Positions 9,293 through 19,431 of a DNA stretch of 64,000 nucleotides are shown piece by piece. Within the stretch, counting starts at the first letter, position 1. The number at the start of each line of letters is the position of its first letter. This DNA is from Bacillota bacterium (GTDB lineage: Bacteria; Bacillota_I; Bacilli_A; RF39; UBA660), in NCBI GenBank assembly GCA_015059405.1, contig SVAL01000006.1:31110-95109 (forward strand), written 5' to 3'. The notes below the pieces were generated by a model. It was not told where the DNA came from. It made no database searches and worked only from the letters and a program-made list of their open reading frames with translations. The translations under genes were made by a program, and so were the position numbers.

Positions 9293-10525
9293 CTACTCTT
9301 CTTCTGTTTTATTGTACATGTGATAAATATTAGTATTATTATATTTAAATTCATTATTTTCTACTAATATATCAACACCATACTTATCATATCTATATAG
9401 GTAATTATCAACAATGTAATAAATTCTTCCTTCTTCTACTTGAAGATTACTATAATTTTGATTTAATTCTAGTAATAAAACTCTTTTAGTTAAATCTTTT
9501 TTATATGTTTTATATACTTTATTACCAACTAAAGTATAATAATAATTTTTAGTTTCAAATATCTCATCATACTTATAATTTAATTCAATTGTCTTTTTAG
9601 TTTCATAAAACTTGATTCTATCTTTAGTAAAATCAGTTACACTTGCATCAACCCATTTACCATCTACATATTTTTTAAATCCCTTATCAACATCTCCCAA
9701 TACTTTATAAGTACCATTAGGATTAATTTCATACTCTGTTTTATAGGTTAAATCAAAGACATATAATTTATTATCAATAACTCCAATATTATATAATTTG
9801 TTTGATAATGGATTATCAAAATAAATTATTTCTTGTTGTAATTTAATACTATCTACTAATAAATATTTAGGAGTTGGTTTACCATATTCTGTAATTGGTA
9901 CTAAGAAAAAGTTATCTATAAATACTCCTAGTTCATTTTTATAAACATCTTGATTTGAAAAACTATAATCTTCAAAAATTCCTTGATTGAATACTGTTAC
10001 TTTTTTGTATTGATATAAACTTAAATATTCATTAGAATAAAAGTTATTTGTATAAAAATGAACTTCTTTATCACTTGTTTTATTAGTATTATCTGTTTTA
10101 TAAGAATCTTCTTGTTTAAGTTTTACTAAAAATTCACTAATATCAACTCTTTTATTAACATAGTCATATGAATATACTTCTTTGCCATCACTACAAAATA
10201 TTTCTAATTCTTTTTTATCTTTAGTTACCGGATGAATACAAAGATAATTATCTTTTTCATAAAATTTTATATCTTTTATTATTCTTTTTTGTTTATTATA
10301 ATTATTTTCAATATAATAATAAAATTCTTTTTTATCTTGATTGATTGTGATGTAGTATCCATCATCTTTTTCGTGTTTACGATATTCTTCTTCTATTTCA
10401 AATTCTTTATCTTTTGATAATATCTTATATTCTACCTCATGACTTTGTTCAAAGAAGATGATTACAAATTGATATATAAGAACAAAAATTAAAAATATTA
10501 ACGCAAACGAGAATGCTCTTTTCAT
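9293..10525 (-). CDS. Membrane-anchored protein of unknown function
   Basis: Single N-terminal TM (FALIFLIFVLIYQFVIIFF), then a Tyr/Lys-rich domain; lies directly upstream of the giant pilin gene. Confidence 0.55.
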   Translation of the reverse strand: MKRAFSFALIFLIFVLIYQFVIIFFEQSHEVEYKILSKDKEFEIEEEYRKHEKDDGYYITINQDKKEFYYYIENNYNKQKRIIKDIKFYEKDNYLCIHPVTKDKKELEIFCSDGKEVYSYDYVNKRVDISEFLVKLKQEDSYKTDNTNKTSDKEVHFYTNNFYSNEYLSLYQYKKVTVFNQGIFEDYSFSNQDVYKNELGVFIDNFFLVPITEYGKPTPKYLLVDSIKLQQEIIYFDNPLSNKLYNIGVIDNKLYVFDLTYKTEYEINPNGTYKVLGDVDKGFKKYVDGKWVDASVTDFTKDRIKFYETKKTIELNYKYDEIFETKNYYYTLVGNKVYKTYKKDLTKRVLLLELNQNYSNLQVEEGRIYYIVDNYLYRYDKYGVDILVENNEFKYNNTNIYHMYNKTEEE

Positions 10526-10535
10526 ATGTCACCTA

Positions 10536-11036
10536 CTATTTAATTATTTCATATTTTTTTAATACTTTTTTTATTTCATTACCATTTAAATAATCATTAC
10601 TATCACTTATTATTTTTCCATTTTCAATTATAACTAAATGTGGATAATAAGTTTTATTAAAAATATCAGATGAATTAGTAAGTACTTCTTTTTCTGAATC
10701 AACTAATTCTAAAATATTGATATATTCAATAATTAAACTATATTCTTTAGCTATTTTATCTAATTCTTGTAACTCTTTATAACATGATTTTTCTTCATTG
10801 CTACAAAAGAAGATAATTGATGTCCCATTAAAACTAAGTGATGCTTGATATTCACCAATACCGATTACTGATATATTTGTAAATTCAGTACTGTTAAATG
10901 TATAAATATCATTATTATTTTTTTGATTTGTTTTTAAAGATAAGGCTATTATAATTAGTAATATTATAACAATTACAACGATAAAAATTATATTGTTTTG
11001 TTGTTGTTGTTTTTGTTTTTTTGTACTACTCTTCAT
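10536..11036 (-). CDS. Membrane-anchored thioredoxin-like protein
   Basis: TM anchor, then a thioredoxin-like pattern (FNGTSIIFFCSNEEKSCYKELQELDKIAKEY...NKTYYPHLVIIENGKII). Start moved to 11036. Confidence 0.5.
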   Translation of the reverse strand: MKSSTKKQKQQQQNNIIFIVVIVIILLIIIALSLKTNQKNNNDIYTFNSTEFTNISVIGIGEYQASLSFNGTSIIFFCSNEEKSCYKELQELDKIAKEYSLIIEYINILELVDSEKEVLTNSSDIFNKTYYPHLVIIENGKIISDSNDYLNGNEIKKVLKKYEIIK

Positions 11037-11125
11037 ATCCTCACCTACTATAAATAAGTATAACATATTTTTTTATCATTTACTACAATATTAGTTAGTA
11101 ATTTCTTTATTTTTTTGCAATAAAA

Positions 11126-11146
11126 AAAGCCTATATTAGGCTTAAT
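11126..11146 (-). terminator. Terminator downstream of the VirD4-like gene
   Basis: AAGCCTAATATAGGCTTTTTTTATT on the minus strand at the VirD4 stop codon. Confidence 0.65.
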
Positions 11147-13361
11147 CTTCAAAGAAATCATCAAAGAATTGATTTTCATCAACATCATCAAGAGAAATAG
11201 TTGGTTTATCTGGTGCAGATGAAACAGTATTTTGTGTTGTTTGTCTGTTATTAGGTAAAATTGTTTCTCTTGTTTTTTCTTCAATCTTATCCATTTTTTT
11301 ATCAGCTTTTTCAAGTGGATTTGAAGGATAATTTCCTCTAATAATATCGTTAACTTTATTTTCAATACTTTCAGTTGAAATGATTGAATCACTACTACTT
11401 GTAGTTTTTTCAGGTTTAACTGGTTTTTCAACTTCGGCATTCTTCGCTTTTTCTTCTTTTTCTATTTCAGCAATCTTAGCATCTATTTTTCTAACCAAAT
11501 CATCAATATCTACAGATTGACTACTGTTTGTTGGTGGTGCACTCTTAGGTGCTGATGTTGGCGACCCAAATGGTGATGGTGGCATTAATCCACTTCCTCC
11601 ACCCATTGGTGCTGGTGCTGGTGATGAATTATTATCCATCATCATTTCTCTAATTTTTTGTTGTCTTTTTTCTTTTACAAATTCACGAACGTCAAATACT
11701 TGAACTGGTCGTTTTTCACGTTCAGGATATTCAACTTTTGGATATTGTTGATCTCCCCAATCTATTTTAAAGTTTGGTGTAAATGATGTTTTAAATGGTT
11801 GCATACGCATACGTAAAACAATTTGGTCAAATTGTTTCATTCTTTGTAAATCAGAAACAGTCGCTAATGGTGTTGATGCTGTCTTATCATCTTTCTTAGA
11901 TTTAACTTCACCACAAAGTTTACTAATTTCTTCTAGAGCGGCTAACTCAGTTGAAATTAAGTATACAATGTTACCACAGTTACCTTTAATTGTTTCAGCA
12001 TTTTCTTTACCATAAACTTGTGTTAATTGGGCAAAGTTTTGGATAATCATTGTAAAACGGACTTGTCTTGAACGAGCAGCAGTAATCATTGTTGTAACAT
12101 CTTTTAATGGTGGCATGTTTGCAAACTCATCAAGTAAGAAGTTTGTACGACAAGGTAATTTACCACCATGTGCTTGAGCAACGTCAATTAATGTTTCGTA
12201 ACATTGTTTAATAAAGATTGTTGCTAAAGAGTGGTATGTTTTCTTTTCATCTTGAATGATAATAAATACCGCAGTTGGTCTTTCACCTATTGTTCTTAAA
12301 TCAAAATCGCTATAACTTAACATTTCTGATAAGTTTTCACGTGATGAAAATAATTTTACTTTTTGTTTGAATACTGAAATAATTGATCCTTTTGTTTCAT
12401 TTGGTGCCATGATAGTACCACTTGCATTAATATAAGCTGGTGAATTAGGATCTTTTAAATTAAAATATTCTTTTACATATGTAGAACCACCACATTTTTC
12501 TTCACCTACTGTAGTAGTTAAACTAATACTATTGATATTGATTTTTTCTTCTGGTGCATCTTCAAATAACCCTAACGCTAACCCAGAGAAATAGTCAGCT
12601 GATGTTTTTTCCCAGAATGGATCTGAGTTACCACTGTTTTCTTCATATAGAATATTTAAAGCAAGGTCGTCTAGTAATTCGATAGCTTTATCTTTGTTAC
12701 CACCTGTATATAATTGATATGGTAGAGTCATTGGATTCCAAGCATTACCCTTTTGTGGGTTACGGAAATTTAATACAATTAAATCATATCCTTTAGCTTT
12801 TAATAATCCCCCTGTTCCTTCATAAAGTTCACCTTTAGGGTCAGTTAGAATCATTGATTCACCCTTTTTAGCTAATATTTGAATAGATGGTAGAATTGTA
12901 CTTTGTGTTTTACCTGAACCAGTTGCCCCAATAACTAAGTTATGATATTCTCCATTATCTACCCATAACTTACCATTTTTACTGATTAAAGGAATACCTG
13001 CATATTCACTAGTAGCTGCTTTTGGATCAACTTCCTTTAAAACAGCTTTCATTTCTTTATCTTTAGCCCATCTACTATATCCTTTATCTTTCTTTCCAAC
13101 AGAGAATCCTACTCCTTCTTCTCTATCAAAGAAATATGAACTAACGCTAACAAATAATGCGATTAAAGCAACTATAAAAAATATAATTGTTGTACCAAAA
13201 TATTCTGGTGTAAATGCTAAAAATGGATTAATTGTAAACCCTTCTCCACTAGCTAAATTAGAAATATTTACTACACCTAATGCTATTACCAATAAAAGGA
13301 AAACAGCAAAAATTATAAATATTAATACGTCTTGTGCATCTGCTCTAAACTTTAATTTCAT
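11142..13361 (-). CDS. VirD4/TraG-family type IV coupling ATPase
   Basis: Walker A VIGATGSGKTQS; MILTDPKGELYE; FLLDEFANMPP; MITAARSRQVRFTMIIQNFAQL. Start moved to 13361. Confidence 0.9.
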   Translation of the reverse strand: MKLKFRADAQDVLIFIIFAVFLLLVIALGVVNISNLASGEGFTINPFLAFTPEYFGTTIIFFIVALIALFVSVSSYFFDREEGVGFSVGKKDKGYSRWAKDKEMKAVLKEVDPKAATSEYAGIPLISKNGKLWVDNGEYHNLVIGATGSGKTQSTILPSIQILAKKGESMILTDPKGELYEGTGGLLKAKGYDLIVLNFRNPQKGNAWNPMTLPYQLYTGGNKDKAIELLDDLALNILYEENSGNSDPFWEKTSADYFSGLALGLFEDAPEEKININSISLTTTVGEEKCGGSTYVKEYFNLKDPNSPAYINASGTIMAPNETKGSIISVFKQKVKLFSSRENLSEMLSYSDFDLRTIGERPTAVFIIIQDEKKTYHSLATIFIKQCYETLIDVAQAHGGKLPCRTNFLLDEFANMPPLKDVTTMITAARSRQVRFTMIIQNFAQLTQVYGKENAETIKGNCGNIVYLISTELAALEEISKLCGEVKSKKDDKTASTPLATVSDLQRMKQFDQIVLRMRMQPFKTSFTPNFKIDWGDQQYPKVEYPEREKRPVQVFDVREFVKEKRQQKIREMMMDNNSSPAPAPMGGGSGLMPPSPFGSPTSAPKSAPPTNSSQSVDIDDLVRKIDAKIAEIEKEEKAKNAEVEKPVKPEKTTSSSDSIISTESIENKVNDIIRGNYPSNPLEKADKKMDKIEEKTRETILPNNRQTTQNTVSSAPDKPTISLDDVDENQFFDDFFED

Positions 13362-13428
13362 ATGACGCCCTTCTTTCATTAACAAATTCAATATTATTAT
13401 AACAAATTTATTTTAAATTTCAATAAAA

Positions 13429-13920
13429 TTATAATGCAATATTAACCTCATACTGCATTGCAGCATAGACTCTAAATACAAATACTTTACCTTTAGTGTC
13501 CGCTACTTTATATACCATGCATTTATTTTTTGTATCTTCATAACTACTATAACTCTTATAACTGTAAGAATAATAGTCTTTTAGAAGTTTTTCTCTTAAA
13601 TTTAAAAATTCATCTTTAGAAACGTTATCATTATATAACATTTCATAAGCTTCATCTGGAAAATTAACAATCATACTTTTGTAATCATTATAATACATAG
13701 TAGCTATTTCTTCACCAGATACATTTTTAATTGCATACTTATTTGTTTCACTTAATTCATTAGTTAAGTCAAATGCTTTTACATTTTCACTTGTTACTGC
13801 TTCTAAGTTTTTATTAACATTATTAGAATTATAAGTAAAAATTCCAAAAGCCACAAATATAATAACAGCAGTTACCATAAAAACTATTCTAATTTTATTA
13901 TTTTCTTTCATCTTTTTCAC
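13429..13920 (-). CDS. Small single-TM protein in the T4SS locus
   Basis: N-terminal TM followed by a ~130-aa extracytoplasmic region. Confidence 0.5.
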   Translation of the reverse strand: MKKMKENNKIRIVFMVTAVIIFVAFGIFTYNSNNVNKNLEAVTSENVKAFDLTNELSETNKYAIKNVSGEEIATMYYNDYKSMIVNFPDEAYEMLYNDNVSKDEFLNLREKLLKDYYSYSYKSYSSYEDTKNKCMVYKVADTKGKVFVFRVYAAMQYEVNIAL

Positions 13921-14446
13921 CTATCTTACTAATATAGTCTTTTTCTTCTAAAGGTGCGATTGCAAAAGCAATAGTATTTTCATTAATAGTAACTTTATAA
14001 TATACATCTCTTATGTATCTATCAACTAAAGAATTATAATTTGTTTCAAGTAATTTAGCTTTAACATAATAAATATAAATATTATTGTATGTTCTTACTT
14101 GATATACTTCTCTAACATTAATAATGAAATTAGATTCAAATGTATCTATTTTATCTAAAACATTTTCAGAATCTATTTTATTTTCCTTAACATAAATCTT
14201 ATCAAGCATTAATAATAATTCTTCTTTTTCTTCATATTTTATACTTGTATTATACTTATTTAAAGCTGATGTTATTGTTAAATATCTATTAGAATCATCT
14301 AGTATTATAACACTATTATCAATATAGTTTTTATTATCAACTTTATTATTTTTTCTTTCTATATTTACAACAATAACAATAGTTACTATAACTATTAAGC
14401 ATAAAAGTATATAAATTGGTTTTGTTAAAGCTTCATCTTTTTTCAT
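13898..14446 (-). CDS. Small single-TM protein in the T4SS locus (possible VirB8-like)
   Basis: N-terminal TM and small soluble domain; overlaps the next gene by 23 nt. VirB8-like is only a positional guess. Confidence 0.4.
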   Translation of the reverse strand: MKKDEALTKPIYILLCLIVIVTIVIVVNIERKNNKVDNKNYIDNSVIILDDSNRYLTITSALNKYNTSIKYEEKEELLLMLDKIYVKENKIDSENVLDKIDTFESNFIINVREVYQVRTYNNIYIYYVKAKLLETNYNSLVDRYIRDVYYKVTINENTIAFAIAPLEEKDYISKIGEKDERK

Positions 14447-14457
14447 AAATTCCCTTT

Positions 14458-16659
14458 CTATACCCCAAAGATTTCTTGTCTTAACTTAACTTTTTCTTGT
14501 AATTGCCAAGCAGTATAATCATTTTGTTCACATGTTGTTGTTTTAGAAGCTGATGGACAATTATCATAATTTTTACATGTTGATATACTTGCACAATATC
14601 CAGAACCATAAATAATATCTAGATATACACATCCACCTAATCCCCAACTTCCAGGATTATATCTATAGTTACCAATCCAAGAATAAACTGATTGCATACC
14701 TGTTAATGTCCCAGGAAGTCCATGACCTGCGGGATCACAACCAGCGCTTGAACGTTCATTATAACGTGATGTAATTGATGATGCATAAGAACCTCCATCT
14801 AAATAACTATTTATTGTTTTAGCATATGATTTTATACCTGCTTCCATACTCGTTAACTGAGGACCATCACTACATCCTTTACCATTTGGAATACCTATTC
14901 CCCAAAAGTTATATAAACCAGCACATTTATTCCAATTTTGTTCAGTTCCTGCTGTTACTACAACAAGTTCTGGATTAACATTATTTTCAATTGATATATC
15001 ATAAACTAGTCCTGCTTGAGAACTAAAATTATTACAGAAACCACTTTTTCCTGTTTTAGCACAATATAGTTCCATACTTGCAATAAATTCACCTCTACTA
15101 AGAGTTGGTGTTGTTAATGAAAATTCATTACCACCAGCACGAGGATTAGACTTATCTATTTTGCTTTCAGGATTAATTGCGCTTTTCTTTGGATCACTAT
15201 AATCCCCTCCTGTATGCATTTCAATACGTACCATTTTCATTGAGTTTTCAGGATTTGTTCCCATCTTACCTATTACTTGACCTTGGTAAACATTATCACC
15301 TTTTTTTACAGTAGTTGAATTTGGTTCTAGAAAAGCATATACAACAATAATACCATCTGAGTAATTTTCTACTACTACATAACTTCCTCTACCAGTATCT
15401 TCTAAATTTGAATCTTTACCTAAATCTCTAACCTCTATTACTTTTCCACCTTTAGTAGAAATAATATTTACATCTTCTTCATTACTAGTAATATCTAAAA
15501 ACGGATGATCACTAGAGAATTTAGTTACTACATTTGAATCTGCTGGTTCTCTATTGGCAAGTAATACTCCATTACTTTCAATTGTTTCACTACTACCAAT
15601 TGGCCACCAAAATTCACTACCATTTAATCTAGCTGTTGCTTTGTTATTTGTGTCATATTTCTTCAATGTTTCAGCATATGAATAAATATGATTTAACATT
15701 TGAGCAGCTTTTTTCTCATAATCTTCACCAGATAACCCCTTAAAATATTCTGGATAATATTCTTTTAAGAACCCTTCATCAATTAAATTCCAGTAAAAGA
15801 CACTACCACTATTTTCATCATCTATTTTTCCTTGTTCTATAGACAAATCATAAGTAGTCTCATCACTTCCATTACAATTATAATTTTTTTCTCTTGAAAT
15901 TTCAGTTGTCCAAAAATTTAAAATATTAACTGAGTCATCATTACTAGCAATTTTTCTTTTACTACTACTATCATGACTACATTTTGTATTAGTTTGAATT
16001 TGATATTTTGCTAAGGTTTCAACCATAACACTCATTTTACTTCTATTTTCATATTCTTCAATAATATCAAATATACCACTTGTTGTATCATCTTTATAGT
16101 AAGTTTCATCCTTATAAGATGTTAAAATTGAAACTATTAAGTGCTTATTTATTTTTACTCCATACTTTGCTTGATACTTAAGAGTAATACTATCTATTTC
16201 AGAATACATTTGTTTATACTTTTCTGAATAATTTTGATTTTGATAGTTTAAAGTATCTGCATTTTTTAGTAAGAAAATAGATGCTATTATTAAAATTAGG
16301 AAAAAGAATGCTCCTCCACCTATAGCAAGCATTATCCATTTATTTTTACCAAAAAATTTAACTGTATTATAGATACCAGCAACTGTTTTGTCAGAACTCG
16401 CATCTCCAATACTTGAAAAATCTAATTCATCATCTTCTTCACTTATTTCTGGTTTAGTTAAACTACTACTTTTTTTATCAACTTCATTTACTTTATTATT
16501 AATTGGTTGATTGTTTTTACCTTTATTTATTATTGCTTTTCCTACTTTAGGATTAGGATTTCTATGAACATTTTTAGTTAAGGCTTTTCTTTGTCTTACC
16601 GATTCACCTATTGATTCTAATGAACTTTGTTCTTCTTCATTTTCGTATTCATCGTTCAT
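14458..16659 (-). CDS. T4SS-associated bidomain cell-wall hydrolase (LytM/M23-like plus glucosaminidase-like)
   Basis: Cytosolic N-terminus, TM, LytM-like region (GRGSYVVVENYSDGIIVVYAFLEPNSTTVKKGDNVYQGQVIGKMG), then a glucosaminidase-like region (NNVNPELVVVTAGTEQNWNKCAGLYNFWGIG). RBS GGAGG before ATG at 16659. Confidence 0.65.
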   Translation of the reverse strand: MNDEYENEEEQSSLESIGESVRQRKALTKNVHRNPNPKVGKAIINKGKNNQPINNKVNEVDKKSSSLTKPEISEEDDELDFSSIGDASSDKTVAGIYNTVKFFGKNKWIMLAIGGGAFFFLILIIASIFLLKNADTLNYQNQNYSEKYKQMYSEIDSITLKYQAKYGVKINKHLIVSILTSYKDETYYKDDTTSGIFDIIEEYENRSKMSVMVETLAKYQIQTNTKCSHDSSSKRKIASNDDSVNILNFWTTEISREKNYNCNGSDETTYDLSIEQGKIDDENSGSVFYWNLIDEGFLKEYYPEYFKGLSGEDYEKKAAQMLNHIYSYAETLKKYDTNNKATARLNGSEFWWPIGSSETIESNGVLLANREPADSNVVTKFSSDHPFLDITSNEEDVNIISTKGGKVIEVRDLGKDSNLEDTGRGSYVVVENYSDGIIVVYAFLEPNSTTVKKGDNVYQGQVIGKMGTNPENSMKMVRIEMHTGGDYSDPKKSAINPESKIDKSNPRAGGNEFSLTTPTLSRGEFIASMELYCAKTGKSGFCNNFSSQAGLVYDISIENNVNPELVVVTAGTEQNWNKCAGLYNFWGIGIPNGKGCSDGPQLTSMEAGIKSYAKTINSYLDGGSYASSITSRYNERSSAGCDPAGHGLPGTLTGMQSVYSWIGNYRYNPGSWGLGGCVYLDIIYGSGYCASISTCKNYDNCPSASKTTTCEQNDYTAWQLQEKVKLRQEIFGV

Positions 16660-16698
16660 AGTTTCACCTCCACTACACATATACATAAATTATACCAT

Positions 16699-16733
16699 TA
16701 AAAAAGTGATTTTAAAATCATAAAATCACTTTT
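16699..16733 (-). terminator. Terminator between the VirB4-like and hydrolase genes
   Basis: AAAAGTGATTTTATGATTTTAAAATCACTTTTTT on the minus strand. Confidence 0.6.
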
Positions 16734-16743
16734 ATATATACTT

Positions 16744-18540
16744 TTATAGTCCTCCACCACTACCGAAAGACGCTAGTTCTTCTGGAGTTAAGATTACATT
16801 AATTCTCATACGTCTGTTACCACAAACGAATAAGGCTTCACCTTGACTATATCCTTTAATACTTTCTTTTTCATTATCATTTAAGTCAATTAACTTAGAT
16901 AAGTCTTCTGCAGCTTGTTTCTTTAATCCCATTACTAAATAGTAAGAAGCATTATCGAAAATTGCTTTACCTTGCATGATTACGTGAGGTGCAGCAAAGT
17001 CACTTGGTTGTTGTGTAATGATAATAGTACCAGTGTTATACTTACGAGCACGACGTTGTACTTGTGCTAAGAAGTCAGCACCTAATGTATTAGCGTCTCC
17101 TAATAATACGTGCGCTTCATCGATCATAAATACTGTATCTACTTCTCTATTTAAACATAGACCCCATGCATACTTTAAGATATTGAAGAATAAGGCATTC
17201 TTAATATTTTGTTCTGCATTCATTAATTCTTTAATATTAAATGTAATAAAATCACTATTATGTGTAATTGTTGTTTTACCATCGAAATAGAATCTTAAAT
17301 CATTTGTTAAAGGTCTAATCTTTAATTCTAGTTTTTCCATAGTATCTCTTTCATGAGTATGTTCAGGCATTGCTAAAATTTTACTTTTAATAGTTGCATA
17401 AACATCAGAGAATGTTGGATAATCACTAGCTGTAAAATTATAGAAATCTTTATCAAAATCAATTCCAAAACGTTTATATGTATCTTGTACAATTTCACTA
17501 AATACTGTTAAAGTATCTTCTTCCATAGACGGATCATAATACTTCATAAATGCTTTTAAGAATTGTAGTGTACGAGTAAGTACTGTATATCCCAATCCTT
17601 GTTTAATTTCATCTTCATCAGCATCGATAACGATTTGTAGAGGGTTAATCATACCAAATTCTCCACCCTTACCTAAATCAAGTGTATCTCCACCAAATGT
17701 CTTAGTCATTTCTTCAAGTTCGTTTTCTGGGTCGATTGCTACAATTTGACATCCATTACGAATATGATTTCTAAGAAGTAGTTTTGCAGCTGTTGATTTA
17801 CCTGAACCTGAAGTACCAAGTAAAATTAAGTTAGCATTATTTCTATTATTTTCTTTTTTAATTTTATATAAGAATTGGTTAAATAATATAACCCCACCAG
17901 AGAAGTCTACCCCTAATAAAGTAGATAATCCTGGGTCTTTAATACTATCAAAGATAAATGGATACATTGCTGCTATAGTTACAGATGGTATTGGAGTTCC
18001 AACACGATCTTCTATGTCTTGTTTTGGGAAAATTGGTAGCATTGATTTTAATACCTTTTCTTGTTCAAAACGTAGAGAAACAGCTTTTAATTCCATTGCT
18101 TCTAAGTAATTCTTAACATTAACTTTCTTAAGTTCTAGATCTTCTTTTGTATCTGCTGTAATCATAATGTGCATTTGAAAGTCAAAGATTCTAGCTTGAC
18201 TTCCTGCTAACATTGATACAAAGTATTCTAATGATTCATAGTCAAGTCTAATTCTTTCTTGAACAGTACGATCACGTTCTTCTTGATATCTAGTTTTTAA
18301 ATCAGCAATTTGCTTATTTAACATTTTTGAAATTGTTGAAAATGGTACTGGTATATGTTTTATAACAATTTTGATACCAGACATTGTTGTTAGTGTTGAA
18401 AGGTAACCTGGTGCAATAAATTTAGGATATGAAATAACTGTCATAACAGTAGCATATTTATCGCTAATAAAGAAATCACTTGGTTTAAATTCCAATCCTT
18501 TTGGAGCTATTTGTGATTTAAAATTCATTGTCCCACTCAT
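16744..18540 (-). CDS. VirB4/TraE-family T4SS ATPase
   Basis: Walker A LLGTSGSGKSTAAKLLL; MIDEAHVLLGD; TGTIIITQQPSDF. Confidence 0.88.
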   Translation of the reverse strand: MSGTMNFKSQIAPKGLEFKPSDFFISDKYATVMTVISYPKFIAPGYLSTLTTMSGIKIVIKHIPVPFSTISKMLNKQIADLKTRYQEERDRTVQERIRLDYESLEYFVSMLAGSQARIFDFQMHIMITADTKEDLELKKVNVKNYLEAMELKAVSLRFEQEKVLKSMLPIFPKQDIEDRVGTPIPSVTIAAMYPFIFDSIKDPGLSTLLGVDFSGGVILFNQFLYKIKKENNRNNANLILLGTSGSGKSTAAKLLLRNHIRNGCQIVAIDPENELEEMTKTFGGDTLDLGKGGEFGMINPLQIVIDADEDEIKQGLGYTVLTRTLQFLKAFMKYYDPSMEEDTLTVFSEIVQDTYKRFGIDFDKDFYNFTASDYPTFSDVYATIKSKILAMPEHTHERDTMEKLELKIRPLTNDLRFYFDGKTTITHNSDFITFNIKELMNAEQNIKNALFFNILKYAWGLCLNREVDTVFMIDEAHVLLGDANTLGADFLAQVQRRARKYNTGTIIITQQPSDFAAPHVIMQGKAIFDNASYYLVMGLKKQAAEDLSKLIDLNDNEKESIKGYSQGEALFVCGNRRMRINVILTPEELASFGSGGGL

Positions 18541-19100
18541 AGTGCCACCACCGTTCCGAATTCTGTTGTACTTCCACCATTTAAGAAGTTATCAAGAATA
18601 ATTCTTAAGTCTTCATTACTAGTTTGACTTGCAGTTAAACCACAAGATGATAATGAGTTAATTAAGTTTCTAATTCTTTTTTGAATTCTATCTAAATCAT
18701 TATCTTTAAATAAAATATAGTATTCTGTATCAACTACATTATTATTCATAAAACTATTACCTTTTTGAATATCTTCAGTAATTAATTTTCTTACTGCAGT
18801 TGATTGTGTTTGGTTATACAAAAGTTGAAGTTGAGACATATAAACAGAAATATCTACAGGTCTATCTGCAACCACTAACCAAAATTCGAAATCTATTTGA
18901 TTGTAAAAATTCTTTAAGTTATTTATAATCCCCATTTGTGAATCAGCATCCAAAATGAAGATGTTTCTTGGAGTAATTTTAACTCCTGTTACTTTTTGAT
19001 TATTATTAAGGATAATCATACCATTATTGATTCCTTGTACTGGAACCCAATCTTCACAACTTTTATTACTGTTGTTTGTTGTTTTCTTCGACATATTCAT
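18537..19100 (-). CDS. VirB4 N-terminal-domain-like / TraC-like protein
   Basis: Resembles the N-terminal domain of Gram-positive VirB4-type proteins (VPVQGINNGMIILNNNQKVTGVKITPRNIFILDADSQMGIINNLKNFYNQIDFEFWLVV); 4-nt overlap with the ATPase gene. Confidence 0.55.
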   Translation of the reverse strand: MNMSKKTTNNSNKSCEDWVPVQGINNGMIILNNNQKVTGVKITPRNIFILDADSQMGIINNLKNFYNQIDFEFWLVVADRPVDISVYMSQLQLLYNQTQSTAVRKLITEDIQKGNSFMNNNVVDTEYYILFKDNDLDRIQKRIRNLINSLSSCGLTASQTSNEDLRIILDNFLNGGSTTEFGTVVAL

Positions 19101-19401
19101 TACACCAACCTTTCCATCTGAATGTCTTTTGATTTACAAAATAAAATCTATAACAATTTTGTAGGAATACTAACACATTATGATAATGCGGAACAGGGAT
19201 AACTAAGAATCCAGTAATTAAAACTGGTAACATAGTTAATACCGCAACTGCTATTTGTGTCATATATGATTGAAATATAAGCAATAATAATAATGTTGTT
19301 CCAGCACCTATTCCAAATAGCGCGAAATCAAAAGGCCTAAATAATCCCATAATTAATTTACCTTTATTGGCATTGGCAGGGATTAAATAATTATTTTCCA
19401 C
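19066..19401 (-). CDS. PrgI/VirB3-like T4SS protein
   Basis: ~110 aa, two TM helices, YLIPANANKGKLIMGLFRPFDFALFGIGAG...IPVPHYHNVLVFLQNCYRF; sits directly before the VirB4 genes. Confidence 0.65.
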   Translation of the reverse strand: MENNYLIPANANKGKLIMGLFRPFDFALFGIGAGTTLLLLLIFQSYMTQIAVAVLTMLPVLITGFLVIPVPHYHNVLVFLQNCYRFYFVNQKTFRWKGWCNEYVEENNKQQ

Positions 19402-19431
19402 TATATATCACCCTTTCTTTTTATTCTTTCA

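Noticed and set aside
11048-11440. Minus ORF of 130 aa overlapping the VirD4 C-terminus
   Set aside because: Out-of-frame reading of the VirD4 tail; low-complexity Lys/Leu composition.
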